Assembly (NCBI GenBank): GCA_024398935.1
Contig: JAKSIH010000003.1
Location: forward strand, 1 to 64,000
Length of the DNA: 64,000 nt
From: Fibrobacter sp.
GTDB taxonomy: Bacteria; Fibrobacterota; Fibrobacteria; Fibrobacterales; Fibrobacteraceae
Direction: 5' to 3'
The translations under genes and the position numbers were made by a program. The notes beneath the pieces were generated by a model. It searched no databases. It was not told the DNA's origin and saw nothing but the letters and a program-made list of their open reading frames with translations. Positions 43,332 through 51,822 of the stretch are shown piece after piece. Every line of letters starts with the position of its first letter. The first letter of the stretch is position 1.

Positions 43332-43817
43332 TTAAGCCTCCTTAGCCTTACGCAGAGAGTTCTTCTTGACCTTAGCAGGCTTCGGGAGACCCTGAGCGAT
43401 CTTTTCCTTGCGAGTGAGGGGCTTGTTCTGCACCTTCTGCTTAGCAAGGGCAGCCACGCGAGCGCGGTTGCGGGTAATAACTTGAGGTTCAACAGTTGCG
43501 GATTCTGCGCCGGAGCGGATTTCCGTTACGAGCACCTCGGTATAGCCCTGACGATGACCGTTACGACGTTCGTAACGGGTACGACGCTTCTTCTTGAACA
43601 CGATGACGGTATCGTATTTGCCGTGGTCGAGAACTTCAACCTTGACAGAAGCATCATTCAGGACAGGGGTGCCGATTTGCACTTCTTTTCCTGCGAAAAG
43701 AAGAACGGACTTGAGCTCCAGTTCGGAACCAACAGCTGCGTCGATGGTCGGAACCTTGTAGGTCTTGCCGAGTTCGACTTTATACTGGAAACCACCTGTT
43801 TCAACAATAGAATACAT
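43332..43817 (-). CDS. rplU: 50S ribosomal protein L21 with basic C-terminal extension
   Basis: 161 residues; bacterial L21 is usually about 103. The core matches L21 (MYSIVETGGFQYKVELGKTYKVP, VIVFKKKRRTRYERRNGHRQGYTEV). The extra ~58 residues are rich in Lys, Arg and Ala (QNKPLTRKEKIAQGLPKPAK). The frame is intact through to rpmA, so the extension is real rather than a readthrough error. AAAGGA precedes the ATG, and an exact TAnnTTTG box lies 34 nt upstream of it. Confidence 0.96.
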   Translation of the reverse strand: MYSIVETGGFQYKVELGKTYKVPTIDAAVGSELELKSVLLFAGKEVQIGTPVLNDASVKVEVLDHGKYDTVIVFKKKRRTRYERRNGHRQGYTEVLVTEIRSGAESATVEPQVITRNRARVAALAKQKVQNKPLTRKEKIAQGLPKPAKVKKNSLRKAKEA

Positions 43818-43851
43818 TTTTGTAATCCTTTTTAGGTTGCTATTGGAGTCC

Positions 43852-43859
43852 CAAATTTA
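43852..43859 (-). promoter_or_regulatory. TAnnTTTG -7 box of rplU-rpmA
   Basis: Minus-strand TAAATTTG, exact consensus, 34 nt before the rplU ATG. A TTTTTTG lies upstream, but closer than the usual -33 spacing. Confidence 0.5.
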
Positions 43860-44050
43860 GTTAAATCCGGCAAAAAATTAAAGGGGTTTATCCACAGAAA
43901 ATGAACAAAAAATCCGGTTTTTGGTAAAAAAATTCCTTTTCCCGGATGTTTTTCCGGTTTAACGAAGATTCTTCGCCCGAACTTTCATAAAAAGAGCCTT
44001 TTTCGCCCCCGTTTCAAGGATTGGATTCACCCCTCACCCCCTAAATTTCC

Positions 44051-44058
44051 TATCTTTG
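44051..44058 (+). promoter_or_regulatory. TAnnTTTG -7 box of the GH2-like gene
   Basis: TATCTTTG, exact consensus, 62 nt before the chosen ATG. A GTG at its end opens the frame further upstream but would lie inside the promoter, so it is not the start. Confidence 0.55.
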
Positions 44059-44120
44059 TGCCGTATTTTAATTTTGGTAGAGAGCACTACCAAAGCAACA
44101 ACGTGCTAAAGGACCTCCTA

Positions 44121-46970
44121 ATGAGCAAAATAATGAGCCTCAATGGCGATTGGCAGATGATCTGGGACACCGAAGATACAGGCATCACCAACCGTTGGTA
44201 TGCAACTTACCCAGAAGAAACCGAAACCGTGTCCGTCCCCCATGTCTGGGAACGCGCTTTCGACAAGCTTCTGATGTCTCAGGACTGTGCTTACTATTTC
44301 AAGCGTTTTACTGTTGAAGACGAGAAGCAGGTAACCAAGCGTATTTTCCTGCGTTTCAGCCGCATTGCAACCCACGCCACGGTCTGGCTCAACGGCAAGC
44401 TCCTGGGCACTCATTTCGGTGCATATACTCCCTTCGTCCTGGAAACCCAGAAGGCATTGAAGATCGGCGAAGAAAATATTCTCTGCGTCCGTGTGGCAAA
44501 CATGGGTGCATCCAACAGCCGCATTGACTTGGGACGTGAATCCAAGGAAGGTGCCGACGACCGTTTCGCCCACCCCAGCGAAATGCCCGTGGGTCACCCC
44601 TGGAACCAGTATCCCTTTGGCGGTATCTACGGAGACGTGGAGCTGATTCTCGGTACGGCAGCATTCATTTCCGATGTTCATGTGGAACCGGACCTGGACC
44701 AGGAACGCGTGGCCTGCGAAGTCAGCTTCAACAATCCCCGCGGCTTCCAGACCCGTCTCCGCGTCCTTATGAAGAACCCGGACGGCGAAGTTTACGAGCA
44801 TTTCATCGACAACATCAAGCTGGACAAGGAAAACGCAACCCAGCGCTATACTTTCGAGGTGAAGGACGTAAAGAAGGACAAGTTCCTCTGGTCTCCGGAA
44901 CATCCCAACACTTTCGCCATCGAATTCCAGATGGAAATCAAGGCGGCAAAGGAAAAGGACGGCAAGGAAGTCAAGCGTCCCGAATACGCCTATTCCGTGG
45001 TCCGCACCTTCGGTTTCCGCAAGTTTGACTGCCTGAAGGGCGACTACTACCTGAACGACCAGATCCTTAAAATCCAGGGCATGAGCTACAACCAGCAGTG
45101 GAGCGAAGGCGGCCTCTGGACCTACAACAATCCCAAGCTGGAACAGGACCTGAAGAGCATCAAGGCTCAGGGTTTCAACGCCATCCGTAGCTGCGGCGCT
45201 CCCCTTACGGAAGATGCGCTGAATCTCTGCGACAAGCTGGGCATCATCGTCTTCCAGGAATTCCCCATCCACACCATGCGCTCCACCCCCCAGGGGCTGG
45301 AAATTGCAAAGAAGCTGATTAACGACATCGTCGCAGAACAGCACAACCATCCCTGCATCGGCGCCTGGGTCCTGGGCTCCGAGAACGGCACCTTCCTGCT
45401 GCAGAACGGCAACAAGATGCTGAACGCCATTAGCCCGGTGGACATGACCCGCCCGGCAATCAGCAACCTGAATTCCATCTACCTGGACAACGAGGGCAGT
45501 TTCCACAAGGATACGGGAAAGCTCCTTCCGGTGACCGTGGACCGCATCTCCCAGTACGCCACCCTGCGCATCAACCCGCGCATGAGCCCCAACGCAAGCT
45601 ACACCCACTATCTGGCACACTGCTTTGACCGCGATAACGAGGAACTGATGGTTCCCGATTCTGGTCTCGGTGACGCCGTATTCCAGGATGAAGAAGAGAA
45701 CGTAGCAAGCGACATCAACAACAAGATGCTGGTGACCCTGAAGAACCACACCCTGCTGACCGCCGCGGCAACTTCCATTTCCGGTCCTCGCAGCACCAAG
45801 AACCAGAAAGCCATCAAGACTTTCGTCAAGCAGGTGGAATCCTTCGTCGAAAGCGATCTTTCTGTATGGAAGAGCTATAAGGACTTTATCGCCGACGCGA
45901 ACCGCATCGCCATCAAGAGCAAGCTGGACCAGATTACCGCATTCCAGAGCAACCCCCAGATCGCAGGTTTCTTCCTGGACCAGTGGGCTGACTGCGGTAC
46001 CGACTTCAGCGGTATCAACGACGAGAATCGCGTAAGCAAGGGCTTTGAAAATTTCACCAAGGAAATCACCGCCCCCAGCCGCGCCCTTGTTAGCGAACTG
46101 GAGCATGTAGTCGCTCCTCAGGGCGAAGTCAGCTTCCAGGTAACACTCCTGAACAACAAGCGCTACGAAGAACTGACCGTCCAGGTAAAGCTTCTGGACT
46201 CCAAGGGCAAGGAAGTTTCCAGCCAGAAAATCGCTCCGGAAGAACCCGCCGGCAAGACAAGCCTCACCCAGCTTGGCATCTGCACCTTTATGGCCCCCCG
46301 TGCAGAAGGTGAGTACAAGATCCAGGTTTCCCTGCTGGACAACGGCAAGGAAATCCACACTTCCGAAGAAGACCTGCTGGTGATTGCCCAGGCGGACGTC
46401 AGGGCAGCCGAAAAGAAGGTCTGCTTCCTGGACAACTGCGAGGAGTCCAGCGACGCTCTCGCCGCCCTTACCGGTCCGGAACAGATCATCTTTACTGCAA
46501 ATCTCAGTTCCTGGCCCGACGAAATTCTGGACAAGATCGTGGACGTCACCAAGAATGGCGGCAAGACCCTGCTCCTTTCCGACATGACCCAGGACGACAT
46601 CGACTACATGAACCAGAGCCACCTGTTCGACTTTGAAATTCAGTCTCACTGGAGCACCGGCGCCAACGAACTGTCCCTCCACTACCTGCCCAAGGGTTCC
46701 GCCCTGGCAGCAGTCTTCGGAGAAACCGCAATCCTCGACCACAAGGCAGCTGCAGTCATGCCCAGCATCTCCCTGAACGAGCTGTCCGGCGCACAGGTAT
46801 TCGCCCGCGACCTGACCCTGAAGGATGGAGCGGTCATCACCGGCGCCGACCTGCAGTTGGTTCCCTTCGGCAAGGGCAAGATCATGTTCAACCAGTTCAA
46901 CGTCTTCGAAGGCCTGGAAACCAGTGCCCTGGCAGACGCCCTGTTTGCAAAGATCGTAAGCCTCCTGTAA
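44121..46970 (+). CDS. Glycoside hydrolase family 2-like protein, cytoplasmic
   Basis: 949 residues from the ATG after AAAGGA. No signal peptide. GH2 architecture: sugar-binding domain (about 1-180: SLNGDWQMIW, ATVWLNGKLLGTHFGAYTPF, NQYPFGGIYGDVEL), Ig-like domain (about 180-320), TIM barrel (about 330-640: GMSYNQQWSEGGLW, GFNAIRSCGAPL), then Ig-like and a C-terminal alpha/beta domain like a glutamine-amidotransferase fold (about 780-949). The acid/base Glu is in VLGSENG near 420 (usual NE is SE here). The nucleophile region appears as MVPDSGLGD near 511, where SEFG would be expected, so Asp may replace Glu. Known GH2 enzymes are beta-galactosidases, glucuronidases and mannosidases; substrate unknown here. 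Confidence 0.8.
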   Translation: MSKIMSLNGDWQMIWDTEDTGITNRWYATYPEETETVSVPHVWERAFDKLLMSQDCAYYFKRFTVEDEKQVTKRIFLRFSRIATHATVWLNGKLLGTHFGAYTPFVLETQKALKIGEENILCVRVANMGASNSRIDLGRESKEGADDRFAHPSEMPVGHPWNQYPFGGIYGDVELILGTAAFISDVHVEPDLDQERVACEVSFNNPRGFQTRLRVLMKNPDGEVYEHFIDNIKLDKENATQRYTFEVKDVKKDKFLWSPEHPNTFAIEFQMEIKAAKEKDGKEVKRPEYAYSVVRTFGFRKFDCLKGDYYLNDQILKIQGMSYNQQWSEGGLWTYNNPKLEQDLKSIKAQGFNAIRSCGAPLTEDALNLCDKLGIIVFQEFPIHTMRSTPQGLEIAKKLINDIVAEQHNHPCIGAWVLGSENGTFLLQNGNKMLNAISPVDMTRPAISNLNSIYLDNEGSFHKDTGKLLPVTVDRISQYATLRINPRMSPNASYTHYLAHCFDRDNEELMVPDSGLGDAVFQDEEENVASDINNKMLVTLKNHTLLTAAATSISGPRSTKNQKAIKTFVKQVESFVESDLSVWKSYKDFIADANRIAIKSKLDQITAFQSNPQIAGFFLDQWADCGTDFSGINDENRVSKGFENFTKEITAPSRALVSELEHVVAPQGEVSFQVTLLNNKRYEELTVQVKLLDSKGKEVSSQKIAPEEPAGKTSLTQLGICTFMAPRAEGEYKIQVSLLDNGKEIHTSEEDLLVIAQADVRAAEKKVCFLDNCEESSDALAALTGPEQIIFTANLSSWPDEILDKIVDVTKNGGKTLLLSDMTQDDIDYMNQSHLFDFEIQSHWSTGANELSLHYLPKGSALAAVFGETAILDHKAAAVMPSISLNELSGAQVFARDLTLKDGAVITGADLQLVPFGKGKIMFNQFNVFEGLETSALADALFAKIVSLL

Positions 46971-46986
46971 ACGGACATAAAATATA

Positions 46987-47052
46987 CCAGCGCGGTTACC
47001 TAGCGCTGGAACAAGGAAGAACCGCCAGAGTAACCGCTGACGGTTCTTTTTT
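46987..47052 (+). terminator. Double hairpin terminator of the GH2-like gene
   Basis: First hairpin CCAGCGC / GCGCTGG (46987-47009). Second, AGAACCG / CGGTTCT (47018-47047), runs into six T and is the actual terminator. Confidence 0.8.
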
Positions 47053-47186
47053 AATTTGTACAAAAGCTCATTGATAAAGTCTATCGGATTTTACCCGAAT
47101 GCGCATTCATGTTTAGCGGAACAAAATCTTTTTTGAGGCGTACTGTGCATTTTTATTATTTTTTCGCAAAGACAACCAGGTAAAGC

Positions 47187-48497
47187 ATGTTCAGAAAAAT
47201 CATCCTCCCCATTTCCGCCGCCGTTGCAGCTCTTTCCTTCAGCGCCTGCGCAAGCTCCGAAAAGAAAACTGTAAATGAACCCCAGACGGTTTCCGTAGCT
47301 GTAGCGACCGACCAGCAGGACTCAGCAATCGCCACTCCGACAACGGCTCCAGAAATAGAAACTGTCGAAACCTGGCAAGGCCTTCTGAGCACAACGGTCG
47401 CCGATTACGACAACTGCGAAATTCTGGCAGATTCAGAATCTGCATTTAAGGTCAAGATGACCGTCAACGGTACAGGAACCCTCACCATGGAGGCCTCTGT
47501 AGTCAACAATGCAATCCAAAGCATTTTGCAGGCAACCTATAAGGAAGGGGCGCCTCAGGAAATCATCGATAGTGAATGCAAATTCGCTCATAAGGAACTG
47601 AAAACCAGTACAACCACGATTTCATGTGAAGGAAACTCCATAACCGTTTCTGAAACCGATTCTAAAAACATTGATTATTTCAGAGCGTTATCCAACGGGA
47701 TAAAGAGCGCCTGCAAATATTTCAAGGCAAAAGACACGGTCGATAGCCTAAAAAGCACTCAGAATGTCGTCAAAGAGCCAGTAGTACCAGTCTGTGATAT
47801 AGACATGGATTCCAATGAATGGACTTTCGTGCAGAAAGGAATCAGCGAGAAGATATTCTTTGAAGGAGACATAATCAGGATGATCGTAGATATGTCTGAG
47901 GACTTGGGCTCCGTGAAATCGTGCCAGAAACTGATTTATCTCGCCATACTTAACCAAAACCAGCAAGACATACAGTGCGAAGGTTCCATCGCAAAAGTAC
48001 ACTTCGTAGACACTCTAAAATACGACTCCAAAGAAGAATCACAAAAGTTCAAGGCAGAGCTCTATAAAGATCTGAAGAAACAATGTTCTACAAACGATTC
48101 CGCCACCGAGTCCCTGATTTTTCAAGATGAACCTAAGAAGCTCGATGACCCCCAGGCACCCCTCGAAGCGACAGAAGTAAAACCCGCAGGTGAGCCGCCC
48201 ATCCGCGCAAAGTGCAAGACCGACATGGAATCCAATCTGTGGACCGTCGAATTCGAAGATGTCAGTGAAGTTTTGACCTACGAATTCAAAGGCGATGTAA
48301 CCAAGTTTACCCGCGAAATAACAAGGAGTTTTGAAACCCCCAAGGACTGCGCTGATTTCGTAAACACCCGCACAGCAAAAGGGGAAAAATATCGCTGCGC
48401 AGGCACAATAGCCTATGAAACATTAGAGGAAACGGAAAAAGAAGGCCTTACCAAAGAAAGCGTAATGTCCCAATTGAAATTCCACTGCAATCAATAA
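47187..48497 (+). CDS. Lipoprotein with three copies of a Cys-rich domain
   Basis: 436 residues. Lipobox SFSAC (Cys21). The mature part contains three related ~100-residue units starting at about 72, 200 and 345. The last two begin CDIDMDSNEWTF and CKTDMESNLWTV. Each has a helical middle, an internal Cys (CQKL, DCADF), a CEGS or CAGT strand and a final helix ending in CS or CN. The first copy is more diverged. No family recognised. An AGG lies ~9 nt before the ATG. Stands alone between a terminator and the 147-bp tandem repeat. Confidence 0.75.
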   Translation: MFRKIILPISAAVAALSFSACASSEKKTVNEPQTVSVAVATDQQDSAIATPTTAPEIETVETWQGLLSTTVADYDNCEILADSESAFKVKMTVNGTGTLTMEASVVNNAIQSILQATYKEGAPQEIIDSECKFAHKELKTSTTTISCEGNSITVSETDSKNIDYFRALSNGIKSACKYFKAKDTVDSLKSTQNVVKEPVVPVCDIDMDSNEWTFVQKGISEKIFFEGDIIRMIVDMSEDLGSVKSCQKLIYLAILNQNQQDIQCEGSIAKVHFVDTLKYDSKEESQKFKAELYKDLKKQCSTNDSATESLIFQDEPKKLDDPQAPLEATEVKPAGEPPIRAKCKTDMESNLWTVEFEDVSEVLTYEFKGDVTKFTREITRSFETPKDCADFVNTRTAKGEKYRCAGTIAYETLEETEKEGLTKESVMSQLKFHCNQ

Positions 48498-48520
48498 AAC
48501 CTTTTCTGCCGGAAGTTCTT

Positions 48521-48836
48521 CCTCGACGCACTGACCGAACGAGCTTCTCAAATGCGTTACATGAGCGAGTGAAAATCGGAGGTTCTTTTTCTTACGTACT
48601 GAGCGAACGGGAACCGTGAGCCTTTGCTAAGCAAAGGCGAGAGTGAGGGAACTACAGGAGGTTCTTACCTCGACGCACTGACCGAACGAGCTTCTCAAAT
48701 GCGTTACATGAGCGAGTGAAAATCGGAGGTTCTTTTTCTTACGTACTGAGCGAACGGGAACCGTGAGCCTTTGCTAAGCAAAGGCGAGAGTGAGGGAACT
48801 ACAGGAGGTTCTTACCTCGACGCACTGACCGAACGG
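48521..48836. repeat. 147-bp tandem intergenic repeat, 2.15 copies
   Basis: Copies at 48521-48667 and 48668-48814 appear identical; a third begins at 48815 and breaks off after CCTCGACGCACTGACCGAACG. Each unit contains GAGCGAACGGG, a stem GCCTTTGC / GCAAAGGC, and GGTTCTT. No reading frame of note and no terminal inverted repeats. Confidence 0.95.
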
Positions 48837-48848
48837 TTTTCATACAAA

Positions 48849-48891
48849 AAAGACTCGGTGCCGTATGAGAGAGAAGGCAAGCACCGAGTCT
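48849..48891 (-). terminator. Orphan minus-strand terminator hairpin
   Basis: Perfect 11-bp stem AGACTCGGTGC / GCACCGAGTCT with a 19-nt loop. On the minus strand it is followed by TTTTTTG. No minus-strand gene precedes it for 1.7 kb, so it most likely ends a small RNA. Confidence 0.7.
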
Positions 48892-49000
48892 AAACACCCA
48901 AGTCCGATATCCACGCGACTACCCGTTAATGTCGAGGATAACACCAAACCTGTATGACCTTAAACTACACAAAAATGTGACGGAAATCAAGTTTTCCCTT
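48851..49000 (-). ncRNA. Candidate small RNA opposite the proA upstream region
   Basis: The terminator above closes a ~120-150 nt gene-free stretch on the minus strand. Upstream of it lies a hairpin TATCC-CGAC / GTCG-GGATA with an 11-nt loop (about 48910-48942), and further upstream a CATTTTTG sequence one base off the TAnnTTTG box. I do not recognise a known RNA family. The 5' end is a guess. Confidence 0.3.
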
Positions 49001-49065
49001 TAAAATACTCCACAACGAATATTCCAAGTTGGAACAAGTCGATTCCCATAATCTATATTTTGCGT

Positions 49066-50340
49066 ATGAACACTGTCAATTTAGAGAAATATTCCGACCT
49101 TCTGGCAAACAACGCCCGTAAGGCAAGCAAGAAAATCCGCACCCTCAGCGCAGAAACCCGCAGCAAGGCCCTCGCCCGCGTGGCAGAACTGCTCCGCGCA
49201 AGCAAACCGGAAATTCTTGCAGCAAACCAGATTGATGTGGACGCCTCCCGCGGAAAGATCAGCGACGCCATGCTGGACCGCTTGACTTTGAACGACGCCC
49301 GCATTGAATCCATGGCCAAGGGCGCCGAAGAAATCGCAGCGTTCACCGACCCGCTGGGTCGCGTACTTGAAGCCCGCGAACTGAAGAACGGCATCAGGAT
49401 TAGCCGCGTGGCAGTGCCTATCGGTTCCGTGTTCTTTATTTTTGAAAGCCGCCCCAACGTGACTATCGACGGAGCCTGCCTCTGCTTTAAGGCTGGTAAC
49501 GCAGTGATCCTCCGTGGCGGTAAGGAATCCTTGAACAGCGCCAAGTGCCTGGCCGAAATTTTCCGCAAGGCGTTGACCGAAAACGGCGTTGATGCTGACG
49601 CAGTCCAGCTGGTAACGGAAACCAGCCATGACCTGGTGGGTATGCTGCTCCAGCGTAATGACTGCATCGACCTGGTGATTCCCCGCGGTGGCGAACGCCT
49701 GATCCGAGCAGTTGTGGAACAGAGCAAAATTCCCGTCATCAAGCACTTCAACGGCATCTGTCATGTCTATGTAGACAAGGCTGCAGACATCGAAAAGGCC
49801 GAGAAGATTTTGATTAACGCCAAGACCCAGCGTACCGGCGTGTGCAACGCTATGGAATGCGTCCTGTTCGACAAGACCTTGCCCACTGCTGACGTCAAGC
49901 GTCTGGTAGAAGCCCTCACCAGCCGTGGCGTAGAGCTGTTCGGTAACGCCGACGCCCAGAAGCGTCTTGAAGGTATCGCAAGCGTCACCGACATCGGCGA
50001 CGAAGCCAACTACCACACCGAATACCTGGCATTGAAGGCCAGCGTGAAGTTCGTGGAAAACGTGGAAGAAGCTGCCGACCATATTGAAAAGTACAGCAGC
50101 CGTCACACGGAAGCCATCGTTTCCGAAGACGCCGCCGCACAGGATTACTTCGTGGCAAACGTAGATTCCAGCAGCGTCATGGTGAACGCCAGCACCCGTT
50201 TTGCCGACGGCGGCGAATACGGCCTGGGTGCCGAAGTGGGCATTTCCACCGACAAACTCCATGCCCGCGGCCCTATGGGTGTGGAAAGTCTCTGCACTTA
50301 CAAGTGGGTTCTCCGCGGCGAAGGACAGGTTCGCGGTTAA
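49066..50340 (+). CDS. proA: Gamma-glutamyl phosphate reductase
   Basis: 424 residues from the ATG at MNTVNLEKYS; a TTG two codons upstream lies inside the promoter box. Reduces gamma-glutamyl phosphate to glutamate semialdehyde with NADPH in proline synthesis. Typical motifs: PIGSVFFIFESRPNVTIDGACLC, GNAVILRGGKE, and the catalytic Cys in RTGVCNAMECVL. proB is not nearby. No ribosome site precedes the ATG, and TATATTTTG ends 3 nt before it, so the transcript may be leaderless. Confidence 0.96.
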   Translation: MNTVNLEKYSDLLANNARKASKKIRTLSAETRSKALARVAELLRASKPEILAANQIDVDASRGKISDAMLDRLTLNDARIESMAKGAEEIAAFTDPLGRVLEARELKNGIRISRVAVPIGSVFFIFESRPNVTIDGACLCFKAGNAVILRGGKESLNSAKCLAEIFRKALTENGVDADAVQLVTETSHDLVGMLLQRNDCIDLVIPRGGERLIRAVVEQSKIPVIKHFNGICHVYVDKAADIEKAEKILINAKTQRTGVCNAMECVLFDKTLPTADVKRLVEALTSRGVELFGNADAQKRLEGIASVTDIGDEANYHTEYLALKASVKFVENVEEAADHIEKYSSRHTEAIVSEDAAAQDYFVANVDSSSVMVNASTRFADGGEYGLGAEVGISTDKLHARGPMGVESLCTYKWVLRGEGQVRG

Positions 50341-50384
50341 AACCAGCGAAACGAACTTTCTCGCAATTTACCCATAAATCAATC

Positions 50385-50424
50385 GGATTGCGCAGCCTTA
50401 TAGGTAAACGCAATCCTTTTTTTT
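50385..50424 (+). terminator. Terminator of proA
   Basis: Stem GGATTGCG / CGCAATCC with a 16-nt loop, then eight T. Confidence 0.85.
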
Positions 50425-50535
50425 ATCGGAAAGGCTTTTCTCACGAGCATTTTGCCACATTCTGACACAAATCTATCGTCATTCAGCATGCTCGACAGCT
50501 TTTTTCGCCTATTTTATTACACACAAATTAAAATT

Positions 50536-50575
50536 TTACCTATAAACACAATTTATTCTTTCGATTTATAGGTAA
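50536..50575 (-). terminator. Inverted repeat after the FISUMP-ankyrin gene
   Basis: Perfect 11-bp arms TTACCTATAAA and TTTATAGGTAA with an 18-nt loop, 22 nt past the minus-strand stop and followed by AATTTTAATTT on that strand. Weak T-run, so termination is probable but not certain. Confidence 0.55.
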
Positions 50576-50597
50576 TTTCCGTAAAAAACACAAAAAA

Positions 50598-51713
50598 CTA
50601 GTCTCCACACATTCTGGTATTTGAAGATTCGTTAATTTCCTCGTTGGAGCCAGACGGGCAAACTACAGAGCCGGACTTGCCGCCACGCTTTATGAGCAGG
50701 TTCTTGACGGCGGGCATATCATGATACAAATCCACAAGAGAACTTCCATACCAACATTGGTTCATTTCCTCTACATCAATTTTTTCGGCGACCATTTTTA
50801 TGACATCCACCTTCGCAGACCTTGCCAAGGCGACATCGCAGAATCCCGGCACACCGCCAAAATCAAAAAGAAGCTTGATCATATCCCGATTGTTCTTCAG
50901 CATGGCGCGGGTCATCATGGAGAGCTGTTCATCGCTGGGTCCGCTGACATCGATAGAATAGGGGTCTGCCCCGGCAAGCAATAACAGTCGAGCCATTTTC
51001 AGATTACCACGGTCAATAGCCATTCCCAGAAAGGAAATTCCTTCGTAATCCATCCCCATGGAAGACATTTCCCTGGGATTTTCCGTAAAGCACCCCTCAT
51101 TGATGGAGGCACCGCTTTCAAGCAGGTACGCCACCTTCTTGGTATCGCCAGCGCGAACCGCATTCATCAGAGGAGAAGCACAGGATTTGGTACCAGCGAC
51201 GCACTTTATGGTATAGGCAGGGCCATCTACCATAAGCGAGCGATCGTATTTTTCCTTGCCAGCATCAAACTTGTAGCGATAGATTTTTTTCCCTGCTGCG
51301 GTCGATGACCAGAAAAATGCGGACTCACCTTGATAATGATAAACGCCATCTGCTCGACGGTCTCCCGCCATGGGAATCTTGACCCCCCAATTTTCCATAC
51401 CATGCCAGTCCCCCTGCGCGGTAAGGACTGCATTCCATTCCTCATCCGTGGGGAGTCTCCATCCATCCGGGCAAACGCTCATGGCAACTTCCCAGGTGTA
51501 TAGCCTACCCGTTTCATCGCAGGACGCCTTATTGCCATAGCAATAGGAGTGGGGCGAATTGAAATTCAAATTTTCAGCAAGCCAGACCGCACTCCCCATA
51601 TTCACCTTATGATAGACCTTGCCATCCCGCTTATCTTCCATAAGATTTTCATCGGCAAAAGACATGGCAACAACAGACAAGGCTGCTAACAAAAGGATCC
51701 TAATCTTGCTCAT
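50598..51713 (-). CDS. Secreted FISUMP-ankyrin fusion protein
   Basis: 371 residues. Signal peptide 1-20 (LLLAALSVVAMSFA). Residues ~25-175 form a FISUMP domain (DKRDGKVYHKVNMG, VWLAENLNF, CYGNKASCDETGRLYTW, CPDGWRLPTDEEWN, FFWSSTA), named for a family expanded in Fibrobacter succinogenes. Residues ~180-345 form about four to five ankyrin repeats (SPLMNAVRAGDTKKVAYLLESGA, FLGMAIDRGNLKMARLLLLAGA). A short Cys-containing tail follows. AGAGGA precedes the ATG. Secreted ankyrin repeats suggest protein binding in the envelope; function is unknown. Convergent with proA and divergent from hisI. Confidence 0.85.
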   Translation of the reverse strand: MSKIRILLLAALSVVAMSFADENLMEDKRDGKVYHKVNMGSAVWLAENLNFNSPHSYCYGNKASCDETGRLYTWEVAMSVCPDGWRLPTDEEWNAVLTAQGDWHGMENWGVKIPMAGDRRADGVYHYQGESAFFWSSTAAGKKIYRYKFDAGKEKYDRSLMVDGPAYTIKCVAGTKSCASPLMNAVRAGDTKKVAYLLESGASINEGCFTENPREMSSMGMDYEGISFLGMAIDRGNLKMARLLLLAGADPYSIDVSGPSDEQLSMMTRAMLKNNRDMIKLLFDFGGVPGFCDVALARSAKVDVIKMVAEKIDVEEMNQCWYGSSLVDLYHDMPAVKNLLIKRGGKSGSVVCPSGSNEEINESSNTRMCGD

Positions 51714-51786
51714 CGTTTTTCCTCTTAAAAAAGGATTTCTTTACCTAAAACAATATAGCAAGAATAAACTAACTCCCATTTATTTT

Positions 51787-51794
51787 TATCTTTG
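51787..51794 (+). promoter_or_regulatory. TAnnTTTG -7 box of hisI
   Basis: TATCTTTG, exact consensus, 28 nt before the hisI ATG, with AAAGGA between the two. This is the cleanest promoter-to-ribosome-site arrangement in the window. Confidence 0.6.
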
Positions 51795-51822
51795 AAATGA
51801 AAAAGAAACCAAAGGAAAAAAG

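Larger units (their letters stand above)
48498..49065. other. 568-nt intergenic region before proA
   Basis: Contains the 147-bp tandem repeat, the orphan hairpin, the possible small RNA and the proA promoter. No protein gene is supported. Confidence 0.7.

Noticed and set aside
44118..47063. A 981-codon open frame on the minus strand opposite the GH2-like gene
   Set aside because: The opposite strand encodes clear GH2 domains, with promoter and ribosome site; the antisense frame has no recognisable features.
48521..48836. 147-bp repeat considered as a CRISPR-like array or satellite of a mobile element
   Set aside because: Units are contiguous with no unique spacers, and no transposase or terminal inverted repeats are nearby.
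48851..48900. Minus-strand GGCACCGAGTC followed by T-run resembles the end of a Cas9 tracrRNA
   Set aside because: No cas gene or CRISPR array is present, and the similarity covers only a simple terminator stem.
49081..50262. Open frame antisense to proA, and similar ones antisense to asd (41787-42674) and leuC (14841-15926)
   Set aside because: Shadows produced by strong third-position bias of real, identifiable genes.
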